The notes beneath the pieces are model-generated. The model was not told where the DNA came from and searched no databases. It was given only the letters and a program-made list of their open reading frames with translations. Of a stretch of 64,000 nucleotides of DNA, positions 1-8,476 are shown piece after piece. A program made the translations under genes and the position numbers. Source of the stretch: Ralstonia sp. SET104 (lineage in GTDB: Bacteria > Pseudomonadota > Gammaproteobacteria > Burkholderiales > Burkholderiaceae); the NCBI RefSeq assembly GCF_003851545.1, contig NZ_BHVX01000003.1, positions 124,001-188,000 on the forward strand. The letters are read 5' to 3'. Each line of letters starts with the position of its first letter. Within the stretch, counting starts at the first letter, position 1.

Positions 1-4
1 GCCA

Positions 5-5
5 G
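5..5. other. Window edge note
   Basis: The frame of the first gene is open from base 3 onward, so the left edge probably cuts a coding region. Nothing upstream can be judged. Confidence 0.4.
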
Positions 6-23
6 CTGGGCATACCGGGCTTC

Positions 24-644
24 GTGCGCGTGCCGCCGCCGTTTGGCACGCCGCGTCCAGCCGTATGGACGCTCCGCGCCGCGCTCGCCCGCGTACAGGG
101 CGATGAGCTGCCGGCCATGGCCGAAACCGAACGCCGGGCAGCGCGTGCGCAATGGCGCCAATGCCTGACGATCGTCGCTGTCGGAATGGCGTGCACAGCG
201 GCTGCCGCGCTGATCGGCGCGTATACCGGCAAGCGCGTGCAACCCGCGCTCGACATTGCCCCGATGCAGCATGCGGCCAGCACCAACCCTGCTCCGGCTG
301 GGGCCGATCCGGCCAAGATCGAGATCGAAAAAGCGCCTGAGGCACGGTCCGACATCATCGCGACAGCCGATGACGAGCAAAAAATCCGGATCGCGCCTGC
401 TCTCATGAAATCGCCGGACAAACCCATGAAGCCGCGTACGCTTGCGCGCACAAGCGGCCGCACAGCGATGCCTGCTGTGCCTGCTCAACCGGCCACGACG
501 ATTTACGATAAACCGGTGCCTCTCGACGCCTATCGCGCAATGACTGACACGGCGCCAGTTGCCTCCAGCTACGTCGCGCCTGGCACCTCGGTGCATATCG
601 AGCCGCTACGCCACACTCGCCTGACCGAAGAACCGACGGACTGA
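24..644 (+). CDS. Hypothetical single-pass membrane protein, probably 5'-truncated
   Basis: I do not recognise this protein. A hydrophobic stretch (LTIVAVGMACTAAAALIG, about residues 48-65 from the GTG at 24) is the only likely membrane segment. It follows a basic N-terminal part and precedes a long Ala/Pro/Lys-rich tail of low complexity, so the picture is a cytoplasmic head, one anchor and a disordered periplasmic tail. The frame stays open to the window edge, so the gene may begin upstream. An internal ATG at 117 is another possible start. Neither start has a strong ribosome-binding site. It converges on pcp. Reality of the gene is likely from length and codon use; its function is unknown. 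Confidence 0.5.
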   Translation: MRVPPPFGTPRPAVWTLRAALARVQGDELPAMAETERRAARAQWRQCLTIVAVGMACTAAAALIGAYTGKRVQPALDIAPMQHAASTNPAPAGADPAKIEIEKAPEARSDIIATADDEQKIRIAPALMKSPDKPMKPRTLARTSGRTAMPAVPAQPATTIYDKPVPLDAYRAMTDTAPVASSYVAPGTSVHIEPLRHTRLTEEPTD

Positions 645-672
645 TCGGCGCGCATTTCACCGCACCAACCAA

Positions 673-709
673 GCGGGCGGCCGTTGCCTAGTGCAATTGG
701 CCGCCCGTT
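673..709. terminator. Hairpin between convergent genes
   Basis: CGGGCGGCC pairs with GGCCGCCCG around a 16-base loop and is followed on the plus strand by only three T. It overlaps the pcp stop codon. A shared terminator for the hypothetical gene and pcp is likely, but the U-tract is weak in both directions. Confidence 0.45.
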
Positions 710-1335
710 TCGCGTACATCGTGCAGCGTACGCAAGGTCGTCTCGATAGCGATGCGCAGGCCGCTGACGATGGTGTCGTGCGCCATGCTCGGCTGCCCCG
801 GATGCCGGGCCGCCTGCGACGGCAGATACGGAATATGGATGAAACCGCCACGCGTAGGCAGCTTGTGGCGAGCGATGGCGTGCATCAGCCCATAGAAGAC
901 GTGATTGCAGACGAACGTGCCCGCCGTCTGCGATACGGAAGCAGGCACCCCGGCGGTGCGCAATTCACGCACGATGGCCTTGATCGGCAGCGTTGAGAAA
1001 TACGCCGCCGGCCCGTCGCTCGCAATCGCAATGTCGATGGGCTGCTTGCCGGCGTTGTCGGCAATGCGCGCGTCGTCCACATTGATGGCGATGCGCTCGA
1101 TGGCCATCTCGGCACGGCCACCGGCCTGCCCCACGGCGATCACCACATCGGGCTGCAGCGTCTGCAGCAACTTGCCGAGCACCTTGTTGGATTCACCAAA
1201 GAGAGTCGGCAACTGGCGCGCGACGATCTCGGCGCCGGCGATTCCCTGGCCATCGAGCGTGCGCACGGCCTCCCAAGACGGATTGAGGGGCTCGTTCTCG
1301 AACGGATCGAAACCGGTGACGAGGACGGTAGGCAT
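688..1335 (-). CDS. pcp: Pyrrolidone-carboxylate peptidase (pyroglutamyl peptidase I)
   Basis: Cytoplasmic cysteine peptidase (family C15) that removes N-terminal pyroglutamate from peptides and so releases 5-oxoproline. The 215 residues match the family length. The catalytic triad is visible: Glu80 (in AEMAIERIA), Cys143 (in TAGTFVCNHVFYG) and His167 (in GGFIHIPYLPSQ), and the N-terminus MPTVLVTGFDPF is typical. It lies 78 bp downstream of the TRAP binding protein on the same strand and closes the 5-oxoproline locus, where its product would be the substrate of PxpABC. Identification is firm; co-transcription with pxp is an inference from position. Confidence 0.95.
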   Translation of the reverse strand: MPTVLVTGFDPFENEPLNPSWEAVRTLDGQGIAGAEIVARQLPTLFGESNKVLGKLLQTLQPDVVIAVGQAGGRAEMAIERIAINVDDARIADNAGKQPIDIAIASDGPAAYFSTLPIKAIVRELRTAGVPASVSQTAGTFVCNHVFYGLMHAIARHKLPTRGGFIHIPYLPSQAARHPGQPSMAHDTIVSGLRIAIETTLRTLHDVRETGGQLH

Positions 1336-1413
1336 GATGTTCTCCTGCGACTTGCGTAAGACTAAAACGATGATAAACGTCCGTCGAACATCATGCCCAA
1401 GCGCGTTGCAGCC

Positions 1414-2439
1414 TTAGTTGGCCTTGCTGCGCTTGTTCTCGAAATTCAACAGGATGTCGACTTCCTCTGTGCCCGCCGTGTGCAGCCATTCGCGCGTCAG
1501 GCGCTCGCCCAGGCGGCGCATGTCACCTTGCAGGGTCACGTCGGGGTTGAGTACGCGCACGCCGGTCTTGGCGAGTTCGGCTTCGTCGCGCTCATAGGTC
1601 TGGCGGCTTGAATCCCACCCGCGCGTTTCATAATCCTTGGCAAGCTTGAGCACAGTCTGCTGAGTTGCCGGCGGCAGCTTGGCAAAGCGCGCCTCGTTGA
1701 TGAACACGGCGTTCTTCGGGATCCATGCGTTGACCTTGTAGTAGTAGGCCATGCGCTGACCGGCCTTGGTTTCCAGGCCGGTGGACGGCGAGGTAACCAT
1801 GGTGTCGATCTTCCCGCCGGCAATGGCGGCGCTCAGGTCAGCGGCTTCCACCTGCACGGCCTGCGCGCCGTACATCTCGGCGATGCGCTTTTGCGCGGCG
1901 TTGTACGTGCGCAAACGATGTCCTTTCAGGTCGGACAAACGGGCGATCGGCGTTTCGGAATACAGGTTCTGCGGCGGCCAGGGCACGGCATACAGCAAGC
2001 GCAGGCCGTTGGCCTTCATCAGCGCCTCGATGTGGCTGCGCGAGGCGTCCCACAGCAGGCGCGCGTCGTTATAGCCCGACACCACGAAGGGAATCGAATC
2101 CACACCAAAAAGCGGATCGCGCTGGGCCAGCGTCGAAAGCATCACTTCACCCGCTTCGGCCTTGCCGTCCTTGACGCCATCAAAAATGGCGGCCGGCTTG
2201 AGGAGCGTGCCGTTCGGGTAGACCTCGAGCTTGAGCCCACCGTTGGTGGCGGAGCTGACCGCGCTGGCGAAGGCCTGCAGGTTTTGCGTATGGAAATTGA
2301 GGGCCGGGTACGGCGTGGCCACCCGGAGCGTTTCGGCGCTGGCTTGCGCGACCGAGATCAGCGACAGGGCGCTGGCTGCGAGAACACAAAAAAAGCGGCG
2401 TCCCGACATGGAACGGCCGCTCGTCATCTGGCTGCTCAT
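1414..2439 (-). CDS. TRAP transporter solute-binding protein, DctP type (orphan)
   Basis: Periplasmic substrate-binding protein of the DctP family, 341 residues. The start at 2439 gives a clean Sec signal peptide (basic SGRRFF, hydrophobic CVLAASALSLISV, cleavage near AQASA-ET); the longer open frame upstream adds an implausible Arg-rich leader and runs into an intergenic repeat. Typical DctP features are the VATPYP strand after the signal, ..EVYPNGTLLK.. and ..LSDLKGHRLRTYNA... No DctQ or DctM membrane gene lies next to it; instead the neighbours are the DUF969/DUF979 membrane pair and pcp. It may serve those membrane proteins or a TRAP permease encoded elsewhere. The ligand is unknown; 5-oxoproline or a related acid is a guess from context. 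Confidence 0.85.
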   Translation of the reverse strand: MSSQMTSGRSMSGRRFFCVLAASALSLISVAQASAETLRVATPYPALNFHTQNLQAFASAVSSATNGGLKLEVYPNGTLLKPAAIFDGVKDGKAEAGEVMLSTLAQRDPLFGVDSIPFVVSGYNDARLLWDASRSHIEALMKANGLRLLYAVPWPPQNLYSETPIARLSDLKGHRLRTYNAAQKRIAEMYGAQAVQVEAADLSAAIAGGKIDTMVTSPSTGLETKAGQRMAYYYKVNAWIPKNAVFINEARFAKLPPATQQTVLKLAKDYETRGWDSSRQTYERDEAELAKTGVRVLNPDVTLQGDMRRLGERLTREWLHTAGTEEVDILLNFENKRSKAN

Positions 2440-2489
2440 GAATCCCCCCGGAGAAGAGCACGATGCGAGAAAGGATGCACCGTCAAGCG

Positions 2490-2587
2490 ACCGCGCAGCT
2501 TGATCTCGGCTCTGCGATGCTAGCCGCACCCGTGTATGGCTGCGCTTCTCGAACCGACCTCGACCCCGCTCGCTACGCTTTCCAGTG
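2490..2587. repeat. Intergenic repeat, copy A
   Basis: First of three related copies of about 95 bp (others near 4389-4480 and 19069-19165). Shared blocks are CTGCGATGC, an imperfect GCCGyA..TAyGGC hairpin, GCTTCTCG and GCTCGCTACG. This copy lies between DUF979 and the TRAP binding protein gene and is the most diverged of the three in the hairpin. Confidence 0.7.
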
Positions 2588-2663
2588 CATCCCCGTGCGG
2601 TGACATACGCTGGCAAGCGACCCGCCAGCGTGACTCACACCGCACGTCACGCATTAGACATGA

Positions 2664-3620
2664 TTAGTGCAGCATCAGGAAGTACAGCAGCGCGATATTG
2701 GCTGCAAGCAACAGTAGCGCGGTCGGGACTTGCGCTTTGATCACAGCGTTCTTATCGGACAACTCCAGCAGCGCAGCCGGCACGATGTTGAAGTTGGCCG
2801 CCATCGGGGTCAGCAGCGTGCCGCAGTAGCCCGAGAACATGCCGATGGCCGCCATGACCGCCGGGTTGCCGTGGAATACGCCCACCAGGATCGGCACCCC
2901 CACCCCGCCTGTCATGACCGGGAAGGCCGCAAAGCCGTTGCCCATGATGACGGTGAACAGCGCCATGCCCACGCAATAGACGATCACCGCGACGAGGCGA
3001 TAGTCCATGTTGATGTAAGCAGTGGTCAGGTGCGCCACGGCCTTGCCTACGCCCGCATCGGCGAAGACCAGGCCCAGCATGGCCAGCATCTGCGGCAGTA
3101 CCAGTGCCCAGCCGAGCGATTCCGTCAGGCGACGCGATTCACGCATGGCTTGCACCGGCGTGTCGCGCATCAGCCAGCACGCCAGCGCGAGCGAGATGAT
3201 GCAGCCCAGGCCCAGTGAGACGAAGGTCTGGTTCTTCGGATCGAGCAGCAGGTCACCCCCGATCTTGATGTCCTTCAGGAACACGCTGCCGATGACGGTG
3301 ACCAGCGGAATGGTCAGCGCCGGGATAAACAGCCGATTGCTCAGGCGCTTGGCCGAAGCGCGGCGCTCTTCTGCCGGCAGTTCACCATGCTTGCCCAGCG
3401 TCACGCCGCCCGTGCCGGCCAGCAATGCCATCAGCACGGCACCGGCGCCCACCACGATCGGCGGGATCTTGTCGCCAATGAGGAAGATGGCGGCGAAGAT
3501 CGCCCAGAACAGGCCCGTGGTCCAGCGACGCGGGTGATCCTTGTCGGCAAAGGTCATCAGCGCGGTGATCGTCAGGATGATCCCGGCCAGCCAGTACAGA
3601 TAGTTGATCGACAGAATCAT
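2664..3620 (-). CDS. DUF979 family membrane permease-like protein
   Basis: Polytopic inner-membrane protein of 318 residues with about eight to ten hydrophobic segments. It matches the DUF979 family by its pairing with DUF969 and by the C-terminal block around MFSGYCGTLLTPMAANFNIVP, whose Gly/Pro-rich re-entrant look recalls secondary ion-coupled transporters. It begins 3 bp after the DUF969 stop, so the two are translated together and probably form one heteromeric carrier. Association with 5-oxoprolinase genes suggests uptake of 5-oxoproline or pyroglutamyl compounds, but no transport activity can be read from the sequence. The family call is strong; the substrate is inferred. Confidence 0.85.
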   Translation of the reverse strand: MILSINYLYWLAGIILTITALMTFADKDHPRRWTTGLFWAIFAAIFLIGDKIPPIVVGAGAVLMALLAGTGGVTLGKHGELPAEERRASAKRLSNRLFIPALTIPLVTVIGSVFLKDIKIGGDLLLDPKNQTFVSLGLGCIISLALACWLMRDTPVQAMRESRRLTESLGWALVLPQMLAMLGLVFADAGVGKAVAHLTTAYINMDYRLVAVIVYCVGMALFTVIMGNGFAAFPVMTGGVGVPILVGVFHGNPAVMAAIGMFSGYCGTLLTPMAANFNIVPAALLELSDKNAVIKAQVPTALLLLAANIALLYFLMLH

Positions 3621-3623
3621 GGC

Positions 3624-4349
3624 TTACCCCTGCTTGGCCGTGACGGCGTTGTTGTTGCTTGCTGCGCCCATCTCTCGGGCGAGCCAGCCGTCCAGGCGCT
3701 TGAGGCGCACAGAGTGGATCAGGAACGCGCAGACCGCGGTCGGGATACCCCATACGGCAATGTGCAGCGGCTCCACGTCGATGCCCGAGCCGAGCAGGAA
3801 CGTGTGCATCAGCGCGATGGCGCCGAACGCCACGAAGATGTCTTCGCCAAAGAACAGGCCGACGTTGTCGGTGGCAGCGCAAAAGGCCAGCAGGCGCTCG
3901 CGCACCGGCTCGGGCAGCTTGCCGAAGCGGTTCTCGGCGGCGCCTTCGGCCATCGGGGCCAGCAGCGGACGCACCATCTGCGGATGACCGCCGAGGCTCG
4001 TCAGACCGGCGGCCGCCGTCAGCTCGCGCACGCCGAGGTAGACGATCAGCAGACGGCCAACCGTGGCCGATTGAATGCGCGAGATCCAGTTCTGCGCGTG
4101 TTCACGCAGGCCATGGCGCTCGAGCAAGCCCACCACCGCCAGCGGCAGCAGGATGATCAGCGGCAACGTCCGCGTTTTGATGATGCCCGTCCCGATCGCC
4201 GTCAGGATTTGGTCGATGGACATCGATGCCGCAAAGCCGGTGGCGATGGCGGCCACAGCCACCACCAGCATCGGATTGAATCGCAGGATGAACCCCGCGA
4301 TGATGACGACCACCCCGATCAGCGGCCATAGATTCACTGCCGTACCCAT
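3624..4349 (-). CDS. DUF969 family membrane protein
   Basis: Inner-membrane protein of 241 residues with about five to six membrane segments: starts LWPLIGVVVIIAGFIL, then LVVAVAAIATGFAASM, then LPLIILLPLAVVGLLERHGL. The LLERHGLREHA and GHPQMVRPLLAPMAEGA loops are typical of DUF969. It is immediately upstream of DUF979, its constant partner, so the pair probably makes one transporter. A terminator-like hairpin and an intergenic repeat separate it from pxpA upstream, so it may be expressed from its own promoter or by read-through. Its role in 5-oxoproline uptake is inferred from the neighbours. Confidence 0.85.
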   Translation of the reverse strand: MGTAVNLWPLIGVVVIIAGFILRFNPMLVVAVAAIATGFAASMSIDQILTAIGTGIIKTRTLPLIILLPLAVVGLLERHGLREHAQNWISRIQSATVGRLLIVYLGVRELTAAAGLTSLGGHPQMVRPLLAPMAEGAAENRFGKLPEPVRERLLAFCAATDNVGLFFGEDIFVAFGAIALMHTFLLGSGIDVEPLHIAVWGIPTAVCAFLIHSVRLKRLDGWLAREMGAASNNNAVTAKQG

Positions 4350-4388
4350 GTGGTGCTTCCCCCCAAGTTACGAACCCGCCCGTGCTCG

Positions 4389-4480
4389 TGCTGCGCGGCC
4401 CGGTCGTCGCCCTGCGATGCGCGCCGTATGCCTCTACGGCTGCACTTCTCAGGCCAACCCCGGACCACTCGCTACGGAGC
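4389..4480. repeat. Intergenic repeat, copy B
   Basis: Second copy of the repeat. It contains CTGCGCGGCCCG, CCTGCGATGC, a perfect GCCGTA-N6-TACGGC hairpin, CACTTCTC and ACTCGCTACGG. It lies between DUF969 and the hairpin that follows pxpA. Confidence 0.75.
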
Positions 4481-4492
4481 CCGAACAGGTTC

Positions 4493-4521
4493 AAAAAAGG
4501 CCCCGTTGGAAGGACGGGGCC
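4493..4521 (-). terminator. Rho-independent terminator after pxpA
   Basis: On the minus strand GGCCCCGT pairs with ACGGGGCC (8 bp, 7-base loop) and is followed by six T. This is a textbook terminator 9 bp past the pxpA stop. It would cut or attenuate transcription between pxpBCA and DUF969-DUF979. Confidence 0.85.
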
Positions 4522-4529
4522 ATCGTGGC

Positions 4530-5273
4530 TCAGGCGCCGGCGCGGACAGCGATGCCTTCGCTGCCAAGCCGTTCCCGAATACGTCGCGCGAACGCCAGCG
4601 CATGCGCGCCGTCGCCGTGCAGACAAACCGTTTCCGCGCGGATCGGAACCCACGTGCCATCGGTGGCCTTCACGCGCTGCTCGCGCACCATCGTCAGCGT
4701 TTGGTCCAAGGCGGCTTCCTCGCTGTCGATCAGGGCACCGGGGGTGCCGCGTTTGACGAGTGAACCGTCCGCGTTATACCCGCGATCGGCAAATACCTCT
4801 TCCTTGGCCTGCAGGCCCAACTCGCGTGCGGCCTTGACCAGCTCACCACCAGCCAGGCCAAACACCACCAGCGACGGATCGAAATCGCGGATGGCGCGCA
4901 CGATGGCCGTGGCCAGTGGGCGGTCCCGCGAGGCCTGGTTGTACAGCGCGCCGTGCGCCTTCACGTGCGCCAGCTTGCCGCCCTGGGCACGCACGATGGC
5001 CGACAGCCCGCCAATCTGGAACAGCACGCCGGCGTAGACGTCTTCCGGCGGCAGGTGCATCTCGGTGCGGCCGAAGTTTTCGCGGTCGGGAAAGCTCGGA
5101 TGCGCGCCGATCGACACGCCCTGGCGCAGCGCCCACGCGGTGGTCTGGCGCATCGTGCTGACGTCGCCGGCGTGCCAGCCGCAAGCGATATTGGCCGAAC
5201 TCACCAACGCGAGCAGGGCTTCATCGGTATCGCAGCCTTCGCCGAGGTCGGCGTTCAGATCAATTGCAGTCAT
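4530..5273 (-). CDS. pxpA: 5-oxoprolinase subunit PxpA (LamB/YcsF family)
   Basis: Subunit of the prokaryotic ATP-dependent 5-oxoprolinase, which with PxpB and PxpC hydrolyses 5-oxoproline to glutamate in the cytosol. All LamB/YcsF hallmarks are present in 247 residues: DLNADLGEG at the start, [46 protein letters not shown] and [10 protein letters not shown]. It is the third gene of pxpB-pxpC-pxpA, 18 bp after pxpC. The family was long misannotated as lactam utilisation protein LamB. Identification is firm. Confidence 0.95.
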   Translation of the reverse strand: MTAIDLNADLGEGCDTDEALLALVSSANIACGWHAGDVSTMRQTTAWALRQGVSIGAHPSFPDRENFGRTEMHLPPEDVYAGVLFQIGGLSAIVRAQGGKLAHVKAHGALYNQASRDRPLATAIVRAIRDFDPSLVVFGLAGGELVKAARELGLQAKEEVFADRGYNADGSLVKRGTPGALIDSEEAALDQTLTMVREQRVKATDGTWVPIRAETVCLHGDGAHALAFARRIRERLGSEGIAVRAGA

Positions 5274-5291
5274 GGTGTTCTCTTCGGGTGC

Positions 5292-6353
5292 TCAGGCATT
5301 CAGTTGCACGTTCGGCCGCGTCTTTGCCATGCGCCGCGCGGTCGACAGAATGCCCTGGCGCTGCCAATCCAGCGCGGTTTCAATTTGCTGCAGATAGCGT
5401 GCCACGTCGGCACGGGCGGCCTCGGCCTCTTCCAGCGATACGCGCTCGAAGCGCACCCGCGTGCCCAGAGGAATCTGCGCCAGGCGCCATTGGTCGGCCA
5501 GAATGACGGAGCCGATCTTCGGGTAGCCGCCGGTGGTTTGCGCATCAGCCATCAACACAATCGGCTGCCCCGACGGCGGCACCTGGATCACGCCCGGCAC
5601 CACGCCGTGCGAGAGCAGATCGCCGCTGCGCTGCTTCTTGCGCTTGAGTTCCGGCCCTTGCAAACGAAAGCCCATGCGGTTGCTGTTGGGCGTGAGCGTC
5701 CAGTCGGATGCCCAGAACGCGGCTTGCGCATCGGCGACGAAATCGTCGTATTCGGGGCCGGGCAGCACGCGCATGACGGGGGTGTCTGCCTGCGCGCGAT
5801 CGAACGTCCAGCACGCGGCTTTCACGGCGACGGCATCGCCGCTGATGTCGGGGGCGTACGTTGTATCGGCAGGCAGCACGGGCAGCTTGTCGCCGTCCTT
5901 CAGCGGGCGCCCTTCGAAGCCGCCAAAGCCGGCTTTCAGATCCGTGCTGCGCGAGCCCATCATCTCTGGCACATCAATGCCGCCGGCCACGCACAAGTAC
6001 GCTCGCACGCCGCCCTGCGCTACACGCAAGGTCAGTGTCTGGCCGCGCTGCACAGGGGTGGCGCGCCAGGCATGCACCGGCGCGCCGTCGAGCGTGGCGC
6101 GACAATCAGCGCCCGTCAGCGCGATCAAGCCGTTGGCCGTGAAGCGCAGGGTGGCGTTGCCCAGCGTGAACTCAATGCCCGCCGCATCGCTGCGATTGCC
6201 GACCAGGCGATTGCCCACGTACAGCGACAGCGGGTCGAGCGCGCCAGACGTGCACACACCAAAGCGGCGATAGCCGGTGCGGCCCAGGTCTTGCACCGAC
6301 GCCAGCACGCCGGCCCGCACGATCTCGATCATGGGTTGGAGTTTGGTACTCAT
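5292..6353 (-). CDS. pxpC: 5-oxoprolinase subunit PxpC (biotin-dependent carboxyltransferase-like, KipA family)
   Basis: The 353-residue partner of PxpB, of the allophanate-hydrolase subunit 2/KipA family. Visible signatures are IEIVRAGVLASVQDLGRTGYRRFGV near the N-terminus, SGALDPLSLYVGNRLVGN, GGIDVPEMMGSRSTDLKAGFGG and GYPKIGSVILADQWRLAQ. Its ATG overlaps the pxpB stop by 4 bp (ATGA), so the two are coupled; a second Met seven residues in is another possible start. PxpB and PxpC probably activate the substrate through phosphorylation, with PxpA completing hydrolysis. The older label biotin-dependent carboxyltransferase is misleading, because no biotin domain is encoded here. Confidence 0.93.
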   Translation of the reverse strand: MSTKLQPMIEIVRAGVLASVQDLGRTGYRRFGVCTSGALDPLSLYVGNRLVGNRSDAAGIEFTLGNATLRFTANGLIALTGADCRATLDGAPVHAWRATPVQRGQTLTLRVAQGGVRAYLCVAGGIDVPEMMGSRSTDLKAGFGGFEGRPLKDGDKLPVLPADTTYAPDISGDAVAVKAACWTFDRAQADTPVMRVLPGPEYDDFVADAQAAFWASDWTLTPNSNRMGFRLQGPELKRKKQRSGDLLSHGVVPGVIQVPPSGQPIVLMADAQTTGGYPKIGSVILADQWRLAQIPLGTRVRFERVSLEEAEAARADVARYLQQIETALDWQRQGILSTARRMAKTRPNVQLNA

Positions 6354-6997
6354 GCGCGCACCTTCGAGGCGACAAAGCGGATGCGGTCTCCGGGGGCCAG
6401 CAGCGTGGGGGGATTGCGCTGCGGCATGAAGAGCGGCGCGTCTGTGCGGCCCAGCAGTTGCCAGCCGCCTGGGGATGCAGCGGGGTAGATGCCGGTCTGC
6501 TCCCCGCCAATGCCGACTGAACCTGCCGGCACCGCCATGCGCGGCTCCGAGCGGCGCGGCGTGGCGAGCGATTTATCGAGCCCGCCCATATAGGCAAAGC
6601 CCGGCTGAAAGCCGAGGAAATAGACGATGTATTCGGGCGCGGTGTGGCGGCGTACGACTTCGGCCGTGCTCAGGCCGGTGTGCTTGGCGACATCGCGCAG
6701 GTCAGGGCCTTCGTCACCGCCGTAGGCAACTTCGATGTCGACGAGTTTGCCGTCGGCCACCAGGGCCTGGCTTTCTTCCCAGGCTTCGCGCAGTTGCGTG
6801 GTCAATCGCTGCGCATCGGCCAGCGGGCCGAACACGAGCGTGAGGTTGTTCATACCGGGCACCACGTCAATCACGCCCGCCCAGTTGGACGCGCGCGAGG
6901 CCATGGCCCAGATGCGCTGCTGGCAGTTCAGGGTGGCCGGCGGCGGCACTTCGCACAACAGCGCCAGTTCGCCCAGCCGGTGAATCGTGCACTGCAA
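6350..6997 (-). CDS. pxpB: 5-oxoprolinase subunit PxpB (KipI family)
   Basis: First gene of pxpBCA, 215 residues. The KipI/allophanate-hydrolase subunit 1 fold is shown by GVIDVVPGMNNLTLVFGP, IEVAYGGDEGPDLRDVAKHTGLS, YIVYFLGFQPGFAYMGGLD and PAGSVGIGGEQTGIYPAASPGGWQLLG. The best start is a TTG at 6997, preceded by a GGGGG run 6-10 bases upstream; no ATG or GTG lies nearby in frame, so weak initiation is likely. The 264-bp gap upstream should hold the operon promoter. With PxpA and PxpC it forms ATP-dependent 5-oxoprolinase. Confidence 0.92.
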   Translation of the reverse strand: MQCTIHRLGELALLCEVPPPATLNCQQRIWAMASRASNWAGVIDVVPGMNNLTLVFGPLADAQRLTTQLREAWEESQALVADGKLVDIEVAYGGDEGPDLRDVAKHTGLSTAEVVRRHTAPEYIVYFLGFQPGFAYMGGLDKSLATPRRSEPRMAVPAGSVGIGGEQTGIYPAASPGGWQLLGRTDAPLFMPQRNPPTLLAPGDRIRFVASKVRA

Positions 6998-7212
6998 CTT
7001 AACCCCCGGTCTCGAAAAGCACGCGCATTGCGACGTGCGGATGAAAACGAAAGCGATACGTTAATAAAACGTCGATAAATTCTGTATAAGAAGTAACCCT
7101 TAGTCGCACTAGGTCTGGTCACATCCGAACGCACTCTGGCTGTCCTCATCATAGGCGCCGGACACGATCTACGTGACAGGCATGTTATGCCAAAGTCATA
7201 TGAAAGGATGAA

Positions 7213-7236
7213 GGCGCCTCTAGAACAAGAGGCGTA
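7213..7236 (-). terminator. Weak hairpin after the MFS gene
   Basis: CGCCTC pairs with GAGGCG about 28 bp past the MFS stop on the minus strand. There is no good U-tract, so the terminator call is weak. Confidence 0.35.
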
Positions 7237-7261
7237 GACAAATAGCGGGAATCGTGGGGAA

Positions 7262-8476
7262 TCAGGTGCTGGGCTCTTCGCGCGTGATGCGCAAGCCCAG
7301 AACCAGCGCGGCGACGGCGCACACGGCCATCATGCCCAGCAGCGGCAACGCGGTCTGGCCAATGGCGGCAACCACCGTGCCGGTCACCATGCCGAGGCCG
7401 AATTGCATGGCGCCCATCAGCGCCGAACCTGTGCCCGCGCGGGCGCCCTGCCCCGCCATCGCCAGCGCCCCGGTGTTGGGCGAGATGCAGCCGATCGACG
7501 CGATATAGCAGAACAGCGCGGCGAGCACGAGCGGCAGCGGCGTAAAGCCAGCAGCGGCCGCCACCGCCGCCAGCACGCTGGTGATGGCCGGCACCCACAG
7601 CGCCCGCCGCAACACACGCGCGGGCGAATACTTGCGCACCAGCCGCACATTCACGCGTGAGGCCGCGATCATCCCCGCCGCATTGCTGCCGAACACCCAG
7701 GCATAGTGCGATGGCGTCAGCCCATACCCCTCGATCAGCACGAACGACGACACGGTGATGTACGCAAACATGCCCGACAGGAACACTGCGCCACACCACA
7801 TATAAGCGGCGTAATGGTGATCGCGCAGCAGTTCCCAGTAGTCGCGCAGCACGTGACTGGCCGCCAATTTGCGCGCCTGCTCGGGTACCAGCGACTCACG
7901 CATCAGGTAGTGCACCGCCACGAGCGACAGCACACCGAACGCCGTCAGCAAGACGAAGATGACGCGCCACGTTGCAAACTGCAGCACCGCGCCGCCAATC
8001 ATCGGCGCGAGGATGGGGGCTACGCCCATCACCAGCATCAGCGTCGAATACGCCTGCGCGGCGCCGGCCGCGTCCATGCGATCGCGCACGGCCGCGCGCG
8101 CGATGACCATGCCCGCACAGCCGCCAAACCCCTGCACGCCACGCAATACGGCCAGCATGGTGGCGTCCTTGGCGAAAGCACAGCCAATGGAAGCCGCCAC
8201 GTACATCGCCAGGCCGATATAGAGCGGCGGCTTGCGGCCAAAGCGGTCACTGGCCGGGCCGTAGATCAACTGGCCGACCGCCAGGCTGATCAGGAACACG
8301 GTGAGCGTAAGCCCCGCCGCGGCCGACGACGTATTCAGATCGCGCGCGATGGTGGGCAAGCTCGGCAGGTACATATCGACCGACAGCGGGCCGATGGCCG
8401 TGAGCGCGCCAAGCAGCAGGAGCCAGCCGGGAATCAGGCCCGGCATGCGGGATCGTGCAGGAGCGGGAGCAGTCAT
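7262..8476 (-). CDS. MFS multidrug efflux transporter, Bcr/CflA family
   Basis: Twelve-helix major facilitator of the drug:H+ antiporter 1 subgroup (Bcr/CflA). From the ATG at 8476 it is 404 residues, normal for the family. Typical features are IGPLSVDMYLPSLPTIARDL in helix 1, motif A YGPASDRFGRKP between helices 2 and 3, and GACAGMVIARAAVRD-like motif C sequence (here GCAGMVIARAAVRD). Upstream in-frame ATGs would add a short basic leader without a better ribosome-binding site. It exports toxic compounds; the substrate cannot be told. It is divergent from the nucleoside ABC operon and independent of pxp. Confidence 0.88.
   Translation of the reverse strand: MTAPAPARSRMPGLIPGWLLLLGALTAIGPLSVDMYLPSLPTIARDLNTSSAAAGLTLTVFLISLAVGQLIYGPASDRFGRKPPLYIGLAMYVAASIGCAFAKDATMLAVLRGVQGFGGCAGMVIARAAVRDRMDAAGAAQAYSTLMLVMGVAPILAPMIGGAVLQFATWRVIFVLLTAFGVLSLVAVHYLMRESLVPEQARKLAASHVLRDYWELLRDHHYAAYMWCGAVFLSGMFAYITVSSFVLIEGYGLTPSHYAWVFGSNAAGMIAASRVNVRLVRKYSPARVLRRALWVPAITSVLAAVAAAAGFTPLPLVLAALFCYIASIGCISPNTGALAMAGQGARAGTGSALMGAMQFGLGMVTGTVVAAIGQTALPLLGMMAVCAVAALVLGLRITREEPST

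Noticed and set aside
2440-2616. N-terminal extension of the TRAP binding protein
   Set aside because: It would bury the signal peptide behind 59 Arg/Ser-rich residues and run through an intergenic repeat; the Met at 2439 gives a normal signal sequence.
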